Part shown: in pieces, positions 8,889 to 17,771 of the stretch | Layout of the letters: every line of letters starts with the position of its first letter | Position numbering within the stretch: position 1 is the first letter of the stretch | NCBI RefSeq assembly: GCF_024623455.1 | Contig: NZ_JANIPJ010000022.1 | Location: 1-64,000 of the forward strand | DNA from: Paenibacillus soyae | GTDB taxonomy: Bacteria; Bacillota; Bacilli; Paenibacillales; Paenibacillaceae | Length of the DNA: 64,000 bases | Direction: 5' to 3' | Position numbers and translations under genes: made by a program | Notes under the pieces: generated by a model | Database searches by the model: none | What the model was told of the DNA's origin: nothing | Seen by the model: the letters and a program-made list of their open reading frames with translations, nothing else

Positions 8889-10715
8889 ATGGGCCGCAGG
8901 CTGATACAGGGATTCAAAAATCAAGAGCTGGCGCGAAAGCTGATCTGGATAAACTTCCTGCTGGTGCTCGTGCCGCTGGCCGCGATGGGCATCTATACGT
9001 TCGGAAGCTTCGAGCGGACGATGGAGAAGAACGTCGGCAGCTACCAGCTGCAGACCGTCAAGCAGATTACGCTGAACATCGACACCTATATGAGCGAGCT
9101 GAACCGGCTTACGCTGACGCCGTATTCCTACAAGGAAATCATGGACTTCATCGGCTCCGAGCGCGAGCCCGGACAACGCCTTGAGCTGAAGGAAATCGAC
9201 AGTCTCAACCAGTTCGTTTCTTCTATTTTCATTAACGGTCGGATCGATATTATGGGCGTGTCGCTCTACGGGGAGAAGGGTGCTTCGTACGTCGTGCTTC
9301 CGGAGAGCCAATACGTGACGACGTACAAGCTGGACGACAGCGCCGAATGGCTGGTGCAGGCAAGGGAGAGATTCGGACAGCCGACCTTCATCACGACGCA
9401 TGAGGTGCAGGCGACGAGCGGCATGACGTACCAGGTGTTCTCCATCGCGCGCGAGCTGCGAAGCTTCGATACAGGCGAGACGCTAGGGTACATCGTGCTT
9501 GATATCGACCCCGCATCCGTCCGCAAAATATTGCTTGAGGCCGATCCCGGCCGCAAGGAGTCGGTGTATATCATCGACGGCTCCGGCCGAACCGTCATTA
9601 CAAGGGACGATACGCCGACCGTGCTGGAGCTGGGCGCTCCGCAGGGGGAAGGCACCCTTCACCTGAAGGGGGACGGCGACGGTGATAACCGTCTAGTGGC
9701 TTACGTCACCTCCGATGTGACGGGCTGGACGACGGTGAGCGCCGTGCCGGTCAAGGAGCTGATGAAGGACAGCCTCATCGTCCGCAATTCGATCGCGCTG
9801 GCGGGCTTCATCTGCATCGGGCTGGCGATGCTGCTGTCTGTGTTTCTTGCGTTCCGCATTACGATGCCGCTGCGCAAGCTGAGCCGGCTCATGCGCAAGG
9901 TGGAGCAGGGCGAGCTGAACGTGGCGTTCCCCGTGACGTCGGCAGACGAGGTCGGGCAGCTGGGGAGCACGTTCAACACGATGGTGTCCAAGCTGAGCGA
10001 GCTGGGCTACCTGCTGTACGAGACCGAGATTCGCGAGAAGGATGCCCAGATTGCCGCATTGCAGAGCAAGATTAATCCGCATTTTCTGTATAACACGCTT
10101 GGTTCGATCAGCATGTACGCCGAGCTGGAGGGGAATCGGGAAATCGTGACGATGGCGAACAATCTCGGCAAGCTTCTCCGCTACAGCCTTAGCAGCCGCA
10201 AGGAAGAAGTAACGCTGCGGGACGAGCTTGTCCATGTGAACGGCTATATGGGAATTCAGAAAATCCGCTACGAGGAGCGGTTAAGGTTCGAGTTAGACAT
10301 AGACGAAGGCGCGCTGGACTGCAAGGTCATCCCGCTTATGATCCAGCCGATTGTCGAGAACGCGATCAATCATGGAATCGATAAAGGCGTCGGAGAGGGA
10401 AGGATACGCGTCAGCGGAAGGGAGTCCGAAGGCGTACTCACGATCATTGTCGAGGACGACGGGATCGGGCTGGGCACAGACGAGCTCGAACTTCTTCGGA
10501 CGCGCCTGCGCTACTCCAAGGATCTAGGCGGCAAGACGGGCAACGGTCTGCTGAATGTGCACCGACGAATTGTGCTGCATTTCGGAGAGCCTCATGGGGT
10601 GATGCTTGAGAGCATGCCGTTCCAGGGCTTGCGCGTTATCATGACGTTGCCGGCTTCGAACGTTTCGGCCGAGCAGCCGGAGTCGGGAGGAGAAGACGGA
10701 CAGGCGGCCGGATAA
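8889..10715 (+). CDS. YesM-type sensor histidine kinase
   Basis: About 608 residues. A first membrane helix near residues 20-40, an extracellular sensor region of about 250 residues (double-Cache-like), a second helix near 300, then HAMP, the histidine box INPHFLYNTL (H398) and an HATPase_c domain (N-box QPIVENAINHG, then VEDDGIGLG). This is the LytS/YesM class that works with AraC-type regulators. A GTG at 8880 is also possible, but the AAGGGA site suits the ATG at 8889 better. It lies 15 bases after the second binding protein and 44 bases before its regulator. The ligand is probably an oligosaccharide from the GH43 substrates. Confidence 0.9.
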   Translation: MGRRLIQGFKNQELARKLIWINFLLVLVPLAAMGIYTFGSFERTMEKNVGSYQLQTVKQITLNIDTYMSELNRLTLTPYSYKEIMDFIGSEREPGQRLELKEIDSLNQFVSSIFINGRIDIMGVSLYGEKGASYVVLPESQYVTTYKLDDSAEWLVQARERFGQPTFITTHEVQATSGMTYQVFSIARELRSFDTGETLGYIVLDIDPASVRKILLEADPGRKESVYIIDGSGRTVITRDDTPTVLELGAPQGEGTLHLKGDGDGDNRLVAYVTSDVTGWTTVSAVPVKELMKDSLIVRNSIALAGFICIGLAMLLSVFLAFRITMPLRKLSRLMRKVEQGELNVAFPVTSADEVGQLGSTFNTMVSKLSELGYLLYETEIREKDAQIAALQSKINPHFLYNTLGSISMYAELEGNREIVTMANNLGKLLRYSLSSRKEEVTLRDELVHVNGYMGIQKIRYEERLRFELDIDEGALDCKVIPLMIQPIVENAINHGIDKGVGEGRIRVSGRESEGVLTIIVEDDGIGLGTDELELLRTRLRYSKDLGGKTGNGLLNVHRRIVLHFGEPHGVMLESMPFQGLRVIMTLPASNVSAEQPESGGEDGQAAG

Positions 10716-10759
10716 GGGCAGGCAATTGGTCTTATGGCGAGTTGAGGGAGGGTTAGCGA

Positions 10760-12367
10760 ATGCCGAAAATTGTAGTGGTGGACGATGAAACGATCTTCCG
10801 GAGAGGACTGCGGGCGATGATCGCGTCGTGGGACCCGGACTGGGAGGTCGTCGGGGATGCGAGGGACGGCTATGAAGCGCTTGAGCTGCTGCAGAGACTC
10901 GAGCCGGATGTGTTGCTGACCGACATCCGGATGCCGAAGATGGACGGACTACAGCTTCAGACCATCGCGCGCGAGCGGTTTCCCGGGTTGCTCTGCGTTG
11001 TAATAAGCGGCTATGAGGATTTCTCCTATCTGCAGCAATCGCTGCGAAGCGGGGCCAGGGACTATATCATGAAGCCGGTCGAACGCGACGAGTTGACGCG
11101 GGTGCTGGATCGGCTGAAAGAGGAGCTTCGCGCCAGAAAAGCAGCCGCGCCTGTGCCGCTAATCGCCAAGGATGACCGGATGCTGCGTCAGCAAGCCGCG
11201 GATCAGCTCGTGGCGGGCATCATGCGGGGCAGCGTTGGCCAGCAGCACCTGGATCTGCTCAGCCAGCTTGGCATCGAGCTGGGAGAGTCGTATTTCAACT
11301 GCCTGGTCATCAAGCTGGACAAGGAATCGGTGGAGAGAGAGCGGTACCGCCAATCGGATCCTTCGCTATTCCAGCTTTACATTCAACAATTCGTGCAGGA
11401 GATACTTGATCACCGTATGCCGGGGTTTAGCTTTATTTTCTCCGAGACGGAGGTGGCGGCGCTTGTGAACATGCCGGGAACCGACATGGCGAAGCTGCTC
11501 GAGATCGCTGAGTCCATACGTCGGCAGATGAAGTCGCTGTCGAACCTGACGGTGACGATCGGCGTCGGCAGGCCGGTCAAAGGGTTCGAATCGATGACGA
11601 TCCCGTTCCGCGAAGCGGGAATTGCCCTGCTGTACCGGCTGGTCGTCGGGGGCGACAAGGTGCTGGATTACCGATGCGCGGCGCAGGGGCAGGAATTTAA
11701 GCCGGATATGAAGCGTTGGTCCTGGGAAGCGCTTGAGCGAGCGGTCAGCGAGGGCCGGAGAGACGAGGCGGAGCGGCTCGTGGAGCTGTCGATCACCGAG
11801 CTTTGCTCGAAGGCGGGGACGCCGGAGCTGGTCCATCAGCAGATCTGCAAGCTGCTCATCCACTTCTACGAGCTGTCGGAGGATATGGGGCTGACGGACG
11901 GCTGGCTGGGCGGGCAGGACATCCGGTCGCTGCTCGTCGAGATTTGCTCCATCTCCTCCAGCCGCGAGCTGATCGACGTCTGCCGGTCGCTGCTCGGCCG
12001 TCTGGCATCGGGCATCGCCTCCGGCAGCAAGCCTCCGGAGCGGGAGCCGATCGGACTCGCGGAGAAATATCTCGAGAAGCATTACCACGAGCCGATTACG
12101 CTGAAGGATATCGCGGATAAAGTGTTCCTGAACGCGTCGTATTTCAGCACGCTGTTCAAGCAGCGCACCGGCAAGACGTTCGTCGAGCGCCTGACCGAGA
12201 TCCGCGTCGAGGAGGCGAAGCGCAGGCTGGCGTCGAGCGAGGAGAAGATCCTCTCCATCGCCGAGACGACGGGCTTTGCGAACATCCGCCACTTCAACCG
12301 CGTCTTCAAGACGGAGACCGGCGTCACGCCGAAGGAGTACCGGGAGGATGTGCGGAGCCGGCGGTGA
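10760..12367 (+). CDS. YesN-type response regulator with AraC DNA-binding domain
   Basis: 535 residues. Receiver domain at 1-120 with the acidic pair DD8-9, phospho-acceptor D55 (LLTDIRMPKMDG) and K near 105 (IMKPVE). A central region of unknown fold is followed by two helix-turn-helix units in the last about 105 residues (ITLKDIADKVFLNASYFSTLFK; GFANIRHFNRVFKTETGVTPKEYR). It is the partner of the kinase just upstream and probably activates promoters of this locus, which lack good -35 boxes. Confidence 0.92.
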   Translation: MPKIVVVDDETIFRRGLRAMIASWDPDWEVVGDARDGYEALELLQRLEPDVLLTDIRMPKMDGLQLQTIARERFPGLLCVVISGYEDFSYLQQSLRSGARDYIMKPVERDELTRVLDRLKEELRARKAAAPVPLIAKDDRMLRQQAADQLVAGIMRGSVGQQHLDLLSQLGIELGESYFNCLVIKLDKESVERERYRQSDPSLFQLYIQQFVQEILDHRMPGFSFIFSETEVAALVNMPGTDMAKLLEIAESIRRQMKSLSNLTVTIGVGRPVKGFESMTIPFREAGIALLYRLVVGGDKVLDYRCAAQGQEFKPDMKRWSWEALERAVSEGRRDEAERLVELSITELCSKAGTPELVHQQICKLLIHFYELSEDMGLTDGWLGGQDIRSLLVEICSISSSRELIDVCRSLLGRLASGIASGSKPPEREPIGLAEKYLEKHYHEPITLKDIADKVFLNASYFSTLFKQRTGKTFVERLTEIRVEEAKRRLASSEEKILSIAETTGFANIRHFNRVFKTETGVTPKEYREDVRSRR

Positions 12368-12408
12368 GTGTTGTTGGGGTTTGTAAGGCGGAAGAGATGA
12401 AAGGAATA

Positions 12409-12456
12409 GCGGCAGCCTCGGTCTATTAAATAACGTCCAGGGCTCCCGCTTTTTTA
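12409..12456 (+). terminator. Terminator after the GH43 locus
   Basis: Interrupted stem (GCGG.AGCC with GGCT.CCGC) followed by six T. It closes the transcript of the kinase/regulator genes. Confidence 0.65.
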
Positions 12457-12525
12457 TTGCTTTCGTTTGTGAACTTAAGTAAACTTTCAATTGTTGGAAT
12501 TGCGGCGTCTGGTAGGTTCAAAGTG

Positions 12526-12712
12526 AAATAGCGGACAAAATGGTGTTATTTTATAGCAAACATCGGTTCTCGATCAAATAGCGGCATAAACGGCACTAAT
12601 TCTCTAGAAAACGAGAGATATCTTTATATGGAAACCCAATAACGGTATTATGGGTGTTATTTCGGTGAGAGGTTGGAGTTTATATAAAAATAACAGTAGA
12701 ATTGCCGTTATT
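12526..12712. repeat. Four phased AAATA..GTTATT repeat units
   Basis: The gap 12368-12942 holds a terminator and this repeat block. The shared T of the AAATA half site lies at 12529, 12579, 12640 and 12691 (spacing 50, 61 and 51 bp). Units one, three and four have GTTATT exactly 16 bases after that T, as in the block at 150-290. Between units two and three is a small hairpin (TCTCT..AGAGA). The rest of the gap, 12720-12925, shows no clear gene or structure. Confidence 0.75.
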
Positions 12713-12942
12713 CCGTAACAGCCGCTTCATCGAGAATGCGCAGAAGAGATCTCAGCTTCCGAAGCAGGCTCTTTGAAGCTACGCTCTCCTAGAGGGAGCG
12801 GGCTGAGCATTTCCACATAGGTACGTTCTCTCTCCTTGTGAAACAGATCCATAAATTTTCTTTTTAATAGGTAATGAATAATATTTTATAGCATGTTACG
12901 ATCCGAACTGCAAGGAATTTACAGTTGAAGGAGGAACATGTA

Positions 12943-13401
12943 ATGATGGAGACGAGAATCGAAAGCTTGCCAGACTATCGGATTGCCTATGTGAGGCAAG
13001 TTGGTCCGTATGGAGCCGGGAATGTTCGAGCGATGGAGGAGCTCAAGAGTTGGGCAGAGGTGAGAGGAATGCTTGTCGACTCGGCGATCCTGTTCGGCAT
13101 ACCGCAAGACGACCCTCGATTGACGGAGCCTGACCGCTGCCGGTATGACGCGTGTATCGTTATTCCGGAACAATATGAATCCGGCGATGCTATTCATACC
13201 GGTCGGTTCTTGGGCGGTCAATATGCGGTGATCACGGTTAAACATACAGCAGAGGATGTTCAGAAGGCGTGGTCGGAGATCATCCCTGCCATTATAAGCA
13301 GTGGCTATCAAGTGGACAATAAGCCGATTATCGAAAGATACACCGGCGGATTGTTGAAGCAGCACCTGTGCGAAATTTGCGTGCCCGTGACAAAGCTTTG
13401 A
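12943..13401 (+). CDS. GyrI-like small-molecule-binding protein
   Basis: 152 residues, a stand-alone effector-binding domain (pattern [13 protein letters not shown] near the N-terminus and [13 protein letters not shown] in the middle), as in SbmC/GyrI and the C-terminal part of Rob/BmrR. There is no DNA-binding domain. Such proteins bind hydrophobic ligands or toxins; the role here is unknown. The start is chosen by AAGGAGG at 12928-12934, eight bases before ATG 12943. Confidence 0.75.
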   Translation: MMETRIESLPDYRIAYVRQVGPYGAGNVRAMEELKSWAEVRGMLVDSAILFGIPQDDPRLTEPDRCRYDACIVIPEQYESGDAIHTGRFLGGQYAVITVKHTAEDVQKAWSEIIPAIISSGYQVDNKPIIERYTGGLLKQHLCEICVPVTKL

Positions 13402-13411
13402 GAATATCGGG

Positions 13412-13534
13412 AGGTCTGTTCGCATAGATCCGTTCGCGGCTCGAATCCTCAATGGTCTCCTGAGACCTGCAAGAGTCCGGACTCTTGGCTTCGAGCTGGC
13501 TGGAGAAGTGGAAGCAATAGGTATCGCTATGTAG
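13412..13534 (+). pseudogene. Remnant of an MDR-family (zinc-type) oxidoreductase
   Basis: Translation of 13421-13531 gives [18 protein letters not shown] then [14 protein letters not shown], which matches the N-terminal substrate/cofactor region of medium-chain dehydrogenase/reductases (quinone oxidoreductase-like NAD(P)-dependent alcohol dehydrogenases). It ends at a TAG (13532) after 37 codons and has no start codon or remaining catalytic or Rossmann part, so it is a decayed fragment. It lies in the 220-bp gap between the GyrI-like and Dabb genes. Confidence 0.6.
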
Positions 13535-13588
13535 ATGCCGGGCATAAGAAGGGGAAGTCGTTATTGAAATTGTGAATTCATAGCATAA

Positions 13589-13623
13589 AAACAGCGAGCG
13601 CCCAGAGATGGGCCTCGCTGTTT
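13589..13623 (-). terminator. Terminator of Dabb gene
   Basis: A 10-bp stem (AAACAGCGAG with CTCGCTGTTT) with an inner GCCCA/TGGGC stem, followed on the minus strand by TTTT. It lies just after the minus-strand gene and is symmetrical enough to work in both directions. Confidence 0.75.
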
Positions 13624-13628
13624 CTCAA

Positions 13629-13922
13629 TTAAACCTCGATATTGGCGGCAATGCTGTCTTCCCGGCCGTATTCGCGGATAAGCGCCGCTACCGCTTGGTG
13701 CTCCGGATTCGGGCCGTAGGCTTCCAAGGCTGCTTGGTCTTCGAACCGGACGCGAAGCACAAGCTGGTAGCCCTTGTTGTTGTCCGAGAAATTAATGCCC
13801 GCGTTCACTTCAACGACGCCGGACAAGTGCTGCTTCAGCGCCTTGAAGCGCTCCACGATTTCCTGCAGCTGCTCCCGAGTGGTTTGCTCGCCGAATTTTA
13901 CGAGAATTGTGCGATCGATCAT
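13629..13922 (-). CDS. Dabb-family dimeric alpha/beta barrel protein
   Basis: 97 residues with the Dabb pattern (TILVKFGEQTTREQLQEIVERF, then GINFSDNNKGYQLVLRVRFEDQAALEAYGPNPEHQAV). The family (stress-responsive A/B barrel) forms small dimers; function here is unknown. AGAGGGA precedes the start codon. A second Dabb protein is at 52547. Confidence 0.8.
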   Translation of the reverse strand: MIDRTILVKFGEQTTREQLQEIVERFKALKQHLSGVVEVNAGINFSDNNKGYQLVLRVRFEDQAALEAYGPNPEHQAVAALIREYGREDSIAANIEV

Positions 13923-14098
13923 GCTTAAATCCCTCTTTTCTCAGAATCAATCTTCTAGCAATATAGCACGAACCGAGAGTGCTTAGCTAGCCGCCGCGAG
14001 GCAACGGAAAGTATGGTTTAAATCATATCCTCCCGCGATTCCGCTTCTCTAGACGGTTACAATGATGGAAGAACGGAAATCCGAGAGGAGAGCTTCTC

Positions 14099-14524
14099 AT
14101 GGAATTGCAAATATATGAAGAGACGGAGAACGAAGGGAAGTCCTATGTCGTAAATCAAATGATTGCCTTTAATCTCAAGCACTTTCCTGAACATTTAAGG
14201 GGCAGATACCAGCCTGTCCAACTCTCTTTGAGGGATGCGGATGGCAATCTGTTCGGTGGGCTGGTTGGCGAAATGTGCTGGAATTGGCTGGAGGTTCAAT
14301 ATCTTTTTGTAGACGAAGCCTATCGCAAATCGGGATATGGAACCAAGCTGCTATCGAAAGCCGAGGAAATAGCGATAGAGAGAAGATGCGATTTCATAAA
14401 GCTGGATACGTTGAGCTTTCAAGCGATCGACTTCTATAAGCGGCAAGGCTTCGAGGTGTTCGGGACGATACCTAACGCCGGAGGGCACACTCACTATTAT
14501 TTGAAAAAAGACATTCAACCATAG
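14099..14524 (+). CDS. GNAT-family N-acetyltransferase
   Basis: 141 residues. The acetyl-CoA-binding motif A is seen as LFVDEAYRKSGYGTKLLSKAEEIA, followed by FIKLDTLSFQAIDFYKRQGFEVFG. The substrate is unknown. GAGGAGAG lies upstream of the ATG. It is a monocistronic unit. Confidence 0.85.
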   Translation: MELQIYEETENEGKSYVVNQMIAFNLKHFPEHLRGRYQPVQLSLRDADGNLFGGLVGEMCWNWLEVQYLFVDEAYRKSGYGTKLLSKAEEIAIERRCDFIKLDTLSFQAIDFYKRQGFEVFGTIPNAGGHTHYYLKKDIQP

Positions 14525-14526
14525 AC

Positions 14527-14570
14527 AAACGGCAGCTTAGGACCCTGTTTCGATCCTAGCCTGCCGTTTT
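14527..14570. terminator. Bidirectional terminator between GNAT and murG-like genes
   Basis: Stem AAACGGCAG with CTGCCGTTT and inner TAGGA/TCCTA pairing, with T-runs on both strands, between convergent genes. Confidence 0.75.
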
Positions 14571-14585
14571 CGTTTTGCATATGAA

Positions 14586-15653
14586 TCATTTTGCCGTCTC
14601 CGTAATCAGCTGATGGAGGAGAGCGAGCGCGTCGTTTTGCTGGAATCGGCTCATGTTCTGGATATATTCGTCCTTATCCCATGATACCTCCCGAAGCTGC
14701 GAGACCAAGGTTTGCGGGGTGAGCTTCTCCTCCTGCAGCACCTTGCAATAGCCGCTGCGTTCGAAGGAAGCGGCGTTCAGTAATTGGTCGCCTCTGCTTT
14801 GCTGCTTCGTTAGGGGGATGAGCAGCATCGGCTTCTTCAGCGCCAGAAATTCGAAGATGGCATTCGAGCCCGCGCGCGACAGGACGAAATCGCAAAGAGC
14901 TAACAGATCGGGCAGCTCCTCGTTGACATATTCATATTGCCGATAATCGGGATGAGTCGATGTGGGGTCAAGCTGCCCTTTTCCGCAGAGATGGATGATG
15001 CGGAAATGCTTGGTCAGCTCGGGCAGCGCTTCGCGGACCATCCGGTTTATTTTTTGCGCGCCCAGACTTCCGCCCATAACGAGAATCGTCGGCTTAGCCG
15101 ACTTGGAGAAGCCTGTGAAGGCCAGCCCTCGGGCGGCGTCGCCATGAAAGATCGCTTCTCTTACAACCGGGCCGACATAACGGCTTTTTCGATTATTGAA
15201 GGCGTTGACGGTTTCCGGGAAGGTAGTGCAGATCCTCGTGGAGAACCGGCTTGCGATTTGGTTCGCCAATCCGGGAGTGAGGTCGGACTCGTGAATGATG
15301 ACAGGCACCTTGTTCAGCCATGCTCCCATCACGACGGGGACGGATACGAAGCCGCCTTTGGAGAACACGATGTTTGGCTTTTGCTCTTTTATAATGCGAT
15401 ACGCCTGAAGAACGCCTCGAACCACGCGGAACGGGTCCTTCACGTTCTGCAAGTCGAAATACCGCCGAAGCTTCCCGGTCGAAATCGAATGATAGTTAAC
15501 ATGCGGCATGGAAGAGATAAGCTGCTTCTCGATGCCGTTCGTCGAGCCTATGTAATCGATGGTCCAGCCTTCCCGGGCGAACCTCGGAATAAGCGCGATG
15601 TTTACCGTTACATGCCCCGCGGAGCCTCCGCCCGTAAATAAGATTTTTTTCAT
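14586..15653 (-). CDS. murG: MurG-like UDP-GlcNAc glycosyltransferase
   Basis: 355 residues, a GT28 family protein. N-terminal Gly-rich motif LFTGGGSAGHV, then HESDLTPGLAN and VMGGSLGAQ, all typical of MurG, which adds GlcNAc to lipid I at the inner face of the membrane to make lipid II. It stands alone among unrelated genes rather than in a division/cell-wall cluster, so it may be a second paralog. The start is ATG 15653 behind AGGTGG; GTG 15662 in frame is less likely. Confidence 0.82.
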   Translation of the reverse strand: MKKILFTGGGSAGHVTVNIALIPRFAREGWTIDYIGSTNGIEKQLISSMPHVNYHSISTGKLRRYFDLQNVKDPFRVVRGVLQAYRIIKEQKPNIVFSKGGFVSVPVVMGAWLNKVPVIIHESDLTPGLANQIASRFSTRICTTFPETVNAFNNRKSRYVGPVVREAIFHGDAARGLAFTGFSKSAKPTILVMGGSLGAQKINRMVREALPELTKHFRIIHLCGKGQLDPTSTHPDYRQYEYVNEELPDLLALCDFVLSRAGSNAIFEFLALKKPMLLIPLTKQQSRGDQLLNAASFERSGYCKVLQEEKLTPQTLVSQLREVSWDKDEYIQNMSRFQQNDALALLHQLITETAK

Positions 15654-15679
15654 AGGGTCCACCTAACATTGACGTAGTT

Positions 15680-15695
15680 GATTCCTATAGGAATC
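15680..15695. promoter_or_regulatory. 16-bp perfect palindrome upstream of murG-like gene
   Basis: GATTCCTATAGGAATC is an exact palindrome 27 bases upstream of the murG-like start codon. It is placed where a repressor or activator dimer could act on that gene. The protein is unknown. Confidence 0.4.
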
Positions 15696-15793
15696 ATACT
15701 CTATTCGGCGGGAGGGTAGAAGTGCTTCGAATAAGACTTATTTCGGGGGCCGATTCGAGCCGCACAACCCATAAAGCTTCGAAAACTGCAGAA

Positions 15794-15839
15794 ATGTTGC
15801 AAACGTGACATACATGGGAAATGGGCAACCGCTTACAAT
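15794..15839 (+). promoter_or_regulatory. Promoter of the galactan-locus kinase with 18-bp motif
   Basis: The 18-base motif ATGTTGCAAACGTGACAT (15794-15811) ends exactly 23 bases before a -10 element TACAAT (15834-15839). No -35 consensus is present; the motif abuts the place where it should be. The same motif and distance recur before the binding-protein gene at 19461, so both promoters are probably switched on by the same activator, most simply the YesN-type regulator at 17768. A distant likeness to a catabolite (cre) site cannot be excluded. The leader 15840-16004 shows no other gene. Confidence 0.6.
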
Positions 15840-16004
15840 GAAGGAGCTGGCCATAACGATTCGGAATTATTCGTGTTAGAATATACGTTAAGATGAGGGC
15901 ACAATGGGAAATATGGGATGGAATGCACCGCTCCGTTTGCTGGGGCGGTGCTTGCGCCATTTACCGACATCATGACGGCCGGACAGGCCGAGGAGAGAAC
16001 GAAC

Positions 16005-17771
16005 ATGCCGAGATCCAATTTGTTCAAGAAGCTGATGGCTCTTGTTATTCTGATGCTTATCCCGATTATGGGGCTCTACGTGTATTCAAACCAGACTAGC
16101 ACGGAGGTGCTGCGGGAGGAGCTGCACGAGTCCAGCCGAAATCAACTTCAGTTTTTCCAGCATCAGGTCGATACGACGATCCAATCGATCAGCTTGTGGC
16201 CGAACTTGCTGCTGCACGATCCCGACATCTCGAACCTGAAGGACATTTTCGGGACGGAGCGCCGGTATCTTAATTTGGATACGATGCTGCTCATCAAGCG
16301 CATTCAGCAAAAAATCAGCATCCAAGAAAATTCGCTTAACTGGGTAAGCTCGCTCATGATCTATTCGCCGTCCTTGCAGCGCGTCATTACCGCAAGCGAC
16401 GTATCGAGCTACGATCATGCGGATTTGAAGAGCAGGCTGAAGCAAGGCTGGCAAGTGAAAACCGTCCAAGGAGCAGACGGTGAAGAGAACTATATTTTTT
16501 CGCTTATTACGGTGTCGCCCTACTCCTCCTTCCACAGACCGGAGGACGCGAATCTGATCATCGAGGTGCAGTTCGACAGCGCCAACATTATCCGCATGCT
16601 GGATACGTTCAAGGGCGACGGGGAGCGAGATCCATTCTATTATAAAGCAGATGCGGGCATGATCTTCAACAGCGCTTCGGATAAAACGATTGCGGTGGAG
16701 CTCGCCAAGCATTTGAACGGAGAGAAGCAGCTTCCATCGGACAACAAGGTTGTCGAGATCAACGGCGAATCGTATCTCGTGAACGAGGAGGTGTCCAGCA
16801 CGACAGGCTGGACGCTTGTCGACTACCTGCCGCTTACGGAGGTGATGTCGCCGATTGAGAAGTCGAACACGCTGTTCTACAGCTCCGTCGCCGCTCTTCT
16901 CCTGATGGGAATGATCGTGGTCTATATGCTGTATGCCCAGGTACAGGTGCCGATGCGGCAGCTCGTTACGAGCTTCCAAAGGCTTAAGAATGAAGATTAT
17001 ACCGTAAGGCTTCTGCCGAAGGGGAACAGCGAGTTCAGCTTCCTGTTCACCCGCTTTAACTCCATGGTCGCGCAAATCCAGGATTTGTTCGGGCGGGTCT
17101 ACCTGGAGAAAATCCATGTCAGGGAGGCCAAGCTGAAGCAGCTGCAGTCGCAGATTAATCCGCACTTCTTCTATAATTGCTTCTCGTTCATATCCAGCAT
17201 GGCCAAGCTGAAAAATTATGAAGCAATTATCGCCATGTCGCAAAACCTGTCTCATTACTACAGATACACGACAAGACAGGAGCGGGAGTTCGTCGCGTTG
17301 TCGGAGGAGATGAATCTGCTGGTCCATTACTTGGACATTCAGCAGATGCGGATGAAGCGACTCAGCTTCGAGGTTCATCTGCCGCCATGGCTGAAGCATA
17401 AGCAGGTGCCGCCGCTCGTGATCCAGCCGCTTGTCGAGAACGCGGTGCTGCACGGTATCGAGCCGAGCCTGGAGGCGGGACGCGTCGTCGTTCGCGCGGA
17501 AGAGGAGGATGGCCTCATGACCGTCACGGTCGATGACGACGGGGCCGGCATGTCCGAGAACGAGATGGCCGCGCTGGCGAAGAAGCTGTCGCTGCCAATG
17601 GACGAAGAGATGAGCTGCGGATTGTGGAACGTGCATCAGAGGCTTCATTTGCGATATGGAGAAGGCTCGGGATTAACGCTGTCGAGGTCTCCGCTGGGAG
17701 GCATGAGGGCGACATTAACGTGGCTGGATCCGGACCATGCGAAAAAGAGGGAGCAGGAGGAACAACTATGA
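16005..17771 (+). CDS. YesM-type sensor histidine kinase of galactan locus
   Basis: 588 residues. Membrane helix near 10-30, extracellular sensor domain, second helix near 290-310, HAMP, histidine box INPHFFYNCF (H387), and HATPase_c (N-box QPLVENAVLHG, then VDDDGAGMS). The start ATG 16005 follows GAGGAGAG and precedes MPRSNLFKK and the first helix; earlier in-frame codons lack a ribosome-binding site. It overlaps the regulator by four bases (ATGA). Confidence 0.9.
   Translation: MPRSNLFKKLMALVILMLIPIMGLYVYSNQTSTEVLREELHESSRNQLQFFQHQVDTTIQSISLWPNLLLHDPDISNLKDIFGTERRYLNLDTMLLIKRIQQKISIQENSLNWVSSLMIYSPSLQRVITASDVSSYDHADLKSRLKQGWQVKTVQGADGEENYIFSLITVSPYSSFHRPEDANLIIEVQFDSANIIRMLDTFKGDGERDPFYYKADAGMIFNSASDKTIAVELAKHLNGEKQLPSDNKVVEINGESYLVNEEVSSTTGWTLVDYLPLTEVMSPIEKSNTLFYSSVAALLLMGMIVVYMLYAQVQVPMRQLVTSFQRLKNEDYTVRLLPKGNSEFSFLFTRFNSMVAQIQDLFGRVYLEKIHVREAKLKQLQSQINPHFFYNCFSFISSMAKLKNYEAIIAMSQNLSHYYRYTTRQEREFVALSEEMNLLVHYLDIQQMRMKRLSFEVHLPPWLKHKQVPPLVIQPLVENAVLHGIEPSLEAGRVVVRAEEEDGLMTVTVDDDGAGMSENEMAALAKKLSLPMDEEMSCGLWNVHQRLHLRYGEGSGLTLSRSPLGGMRATLTWLDPDHAKKREQEEQL

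Noticed and set aside
12727-12852. 41-codon minus-strand reading frame (MDLFHKERERTYVEML...)
   Set aside because: No clear ribosome-binding site and no family likeness; could be a gene remnant but not supportable.
13402-13600. tRNA or other structured RNA gene
   Set aside because: A run reading CGGCTCGAATCCTC looked tRNA-like, but no cloverleaf can be built and the region translates as an oxidoreductase fragment.
15794-15811. Catabolite-responsive element (cre)
   Set aside because: The core TTGCAAACG is cre-like, but the 3' half deviates at conserved places, and the fixed distance to the -10 fits an activator better.
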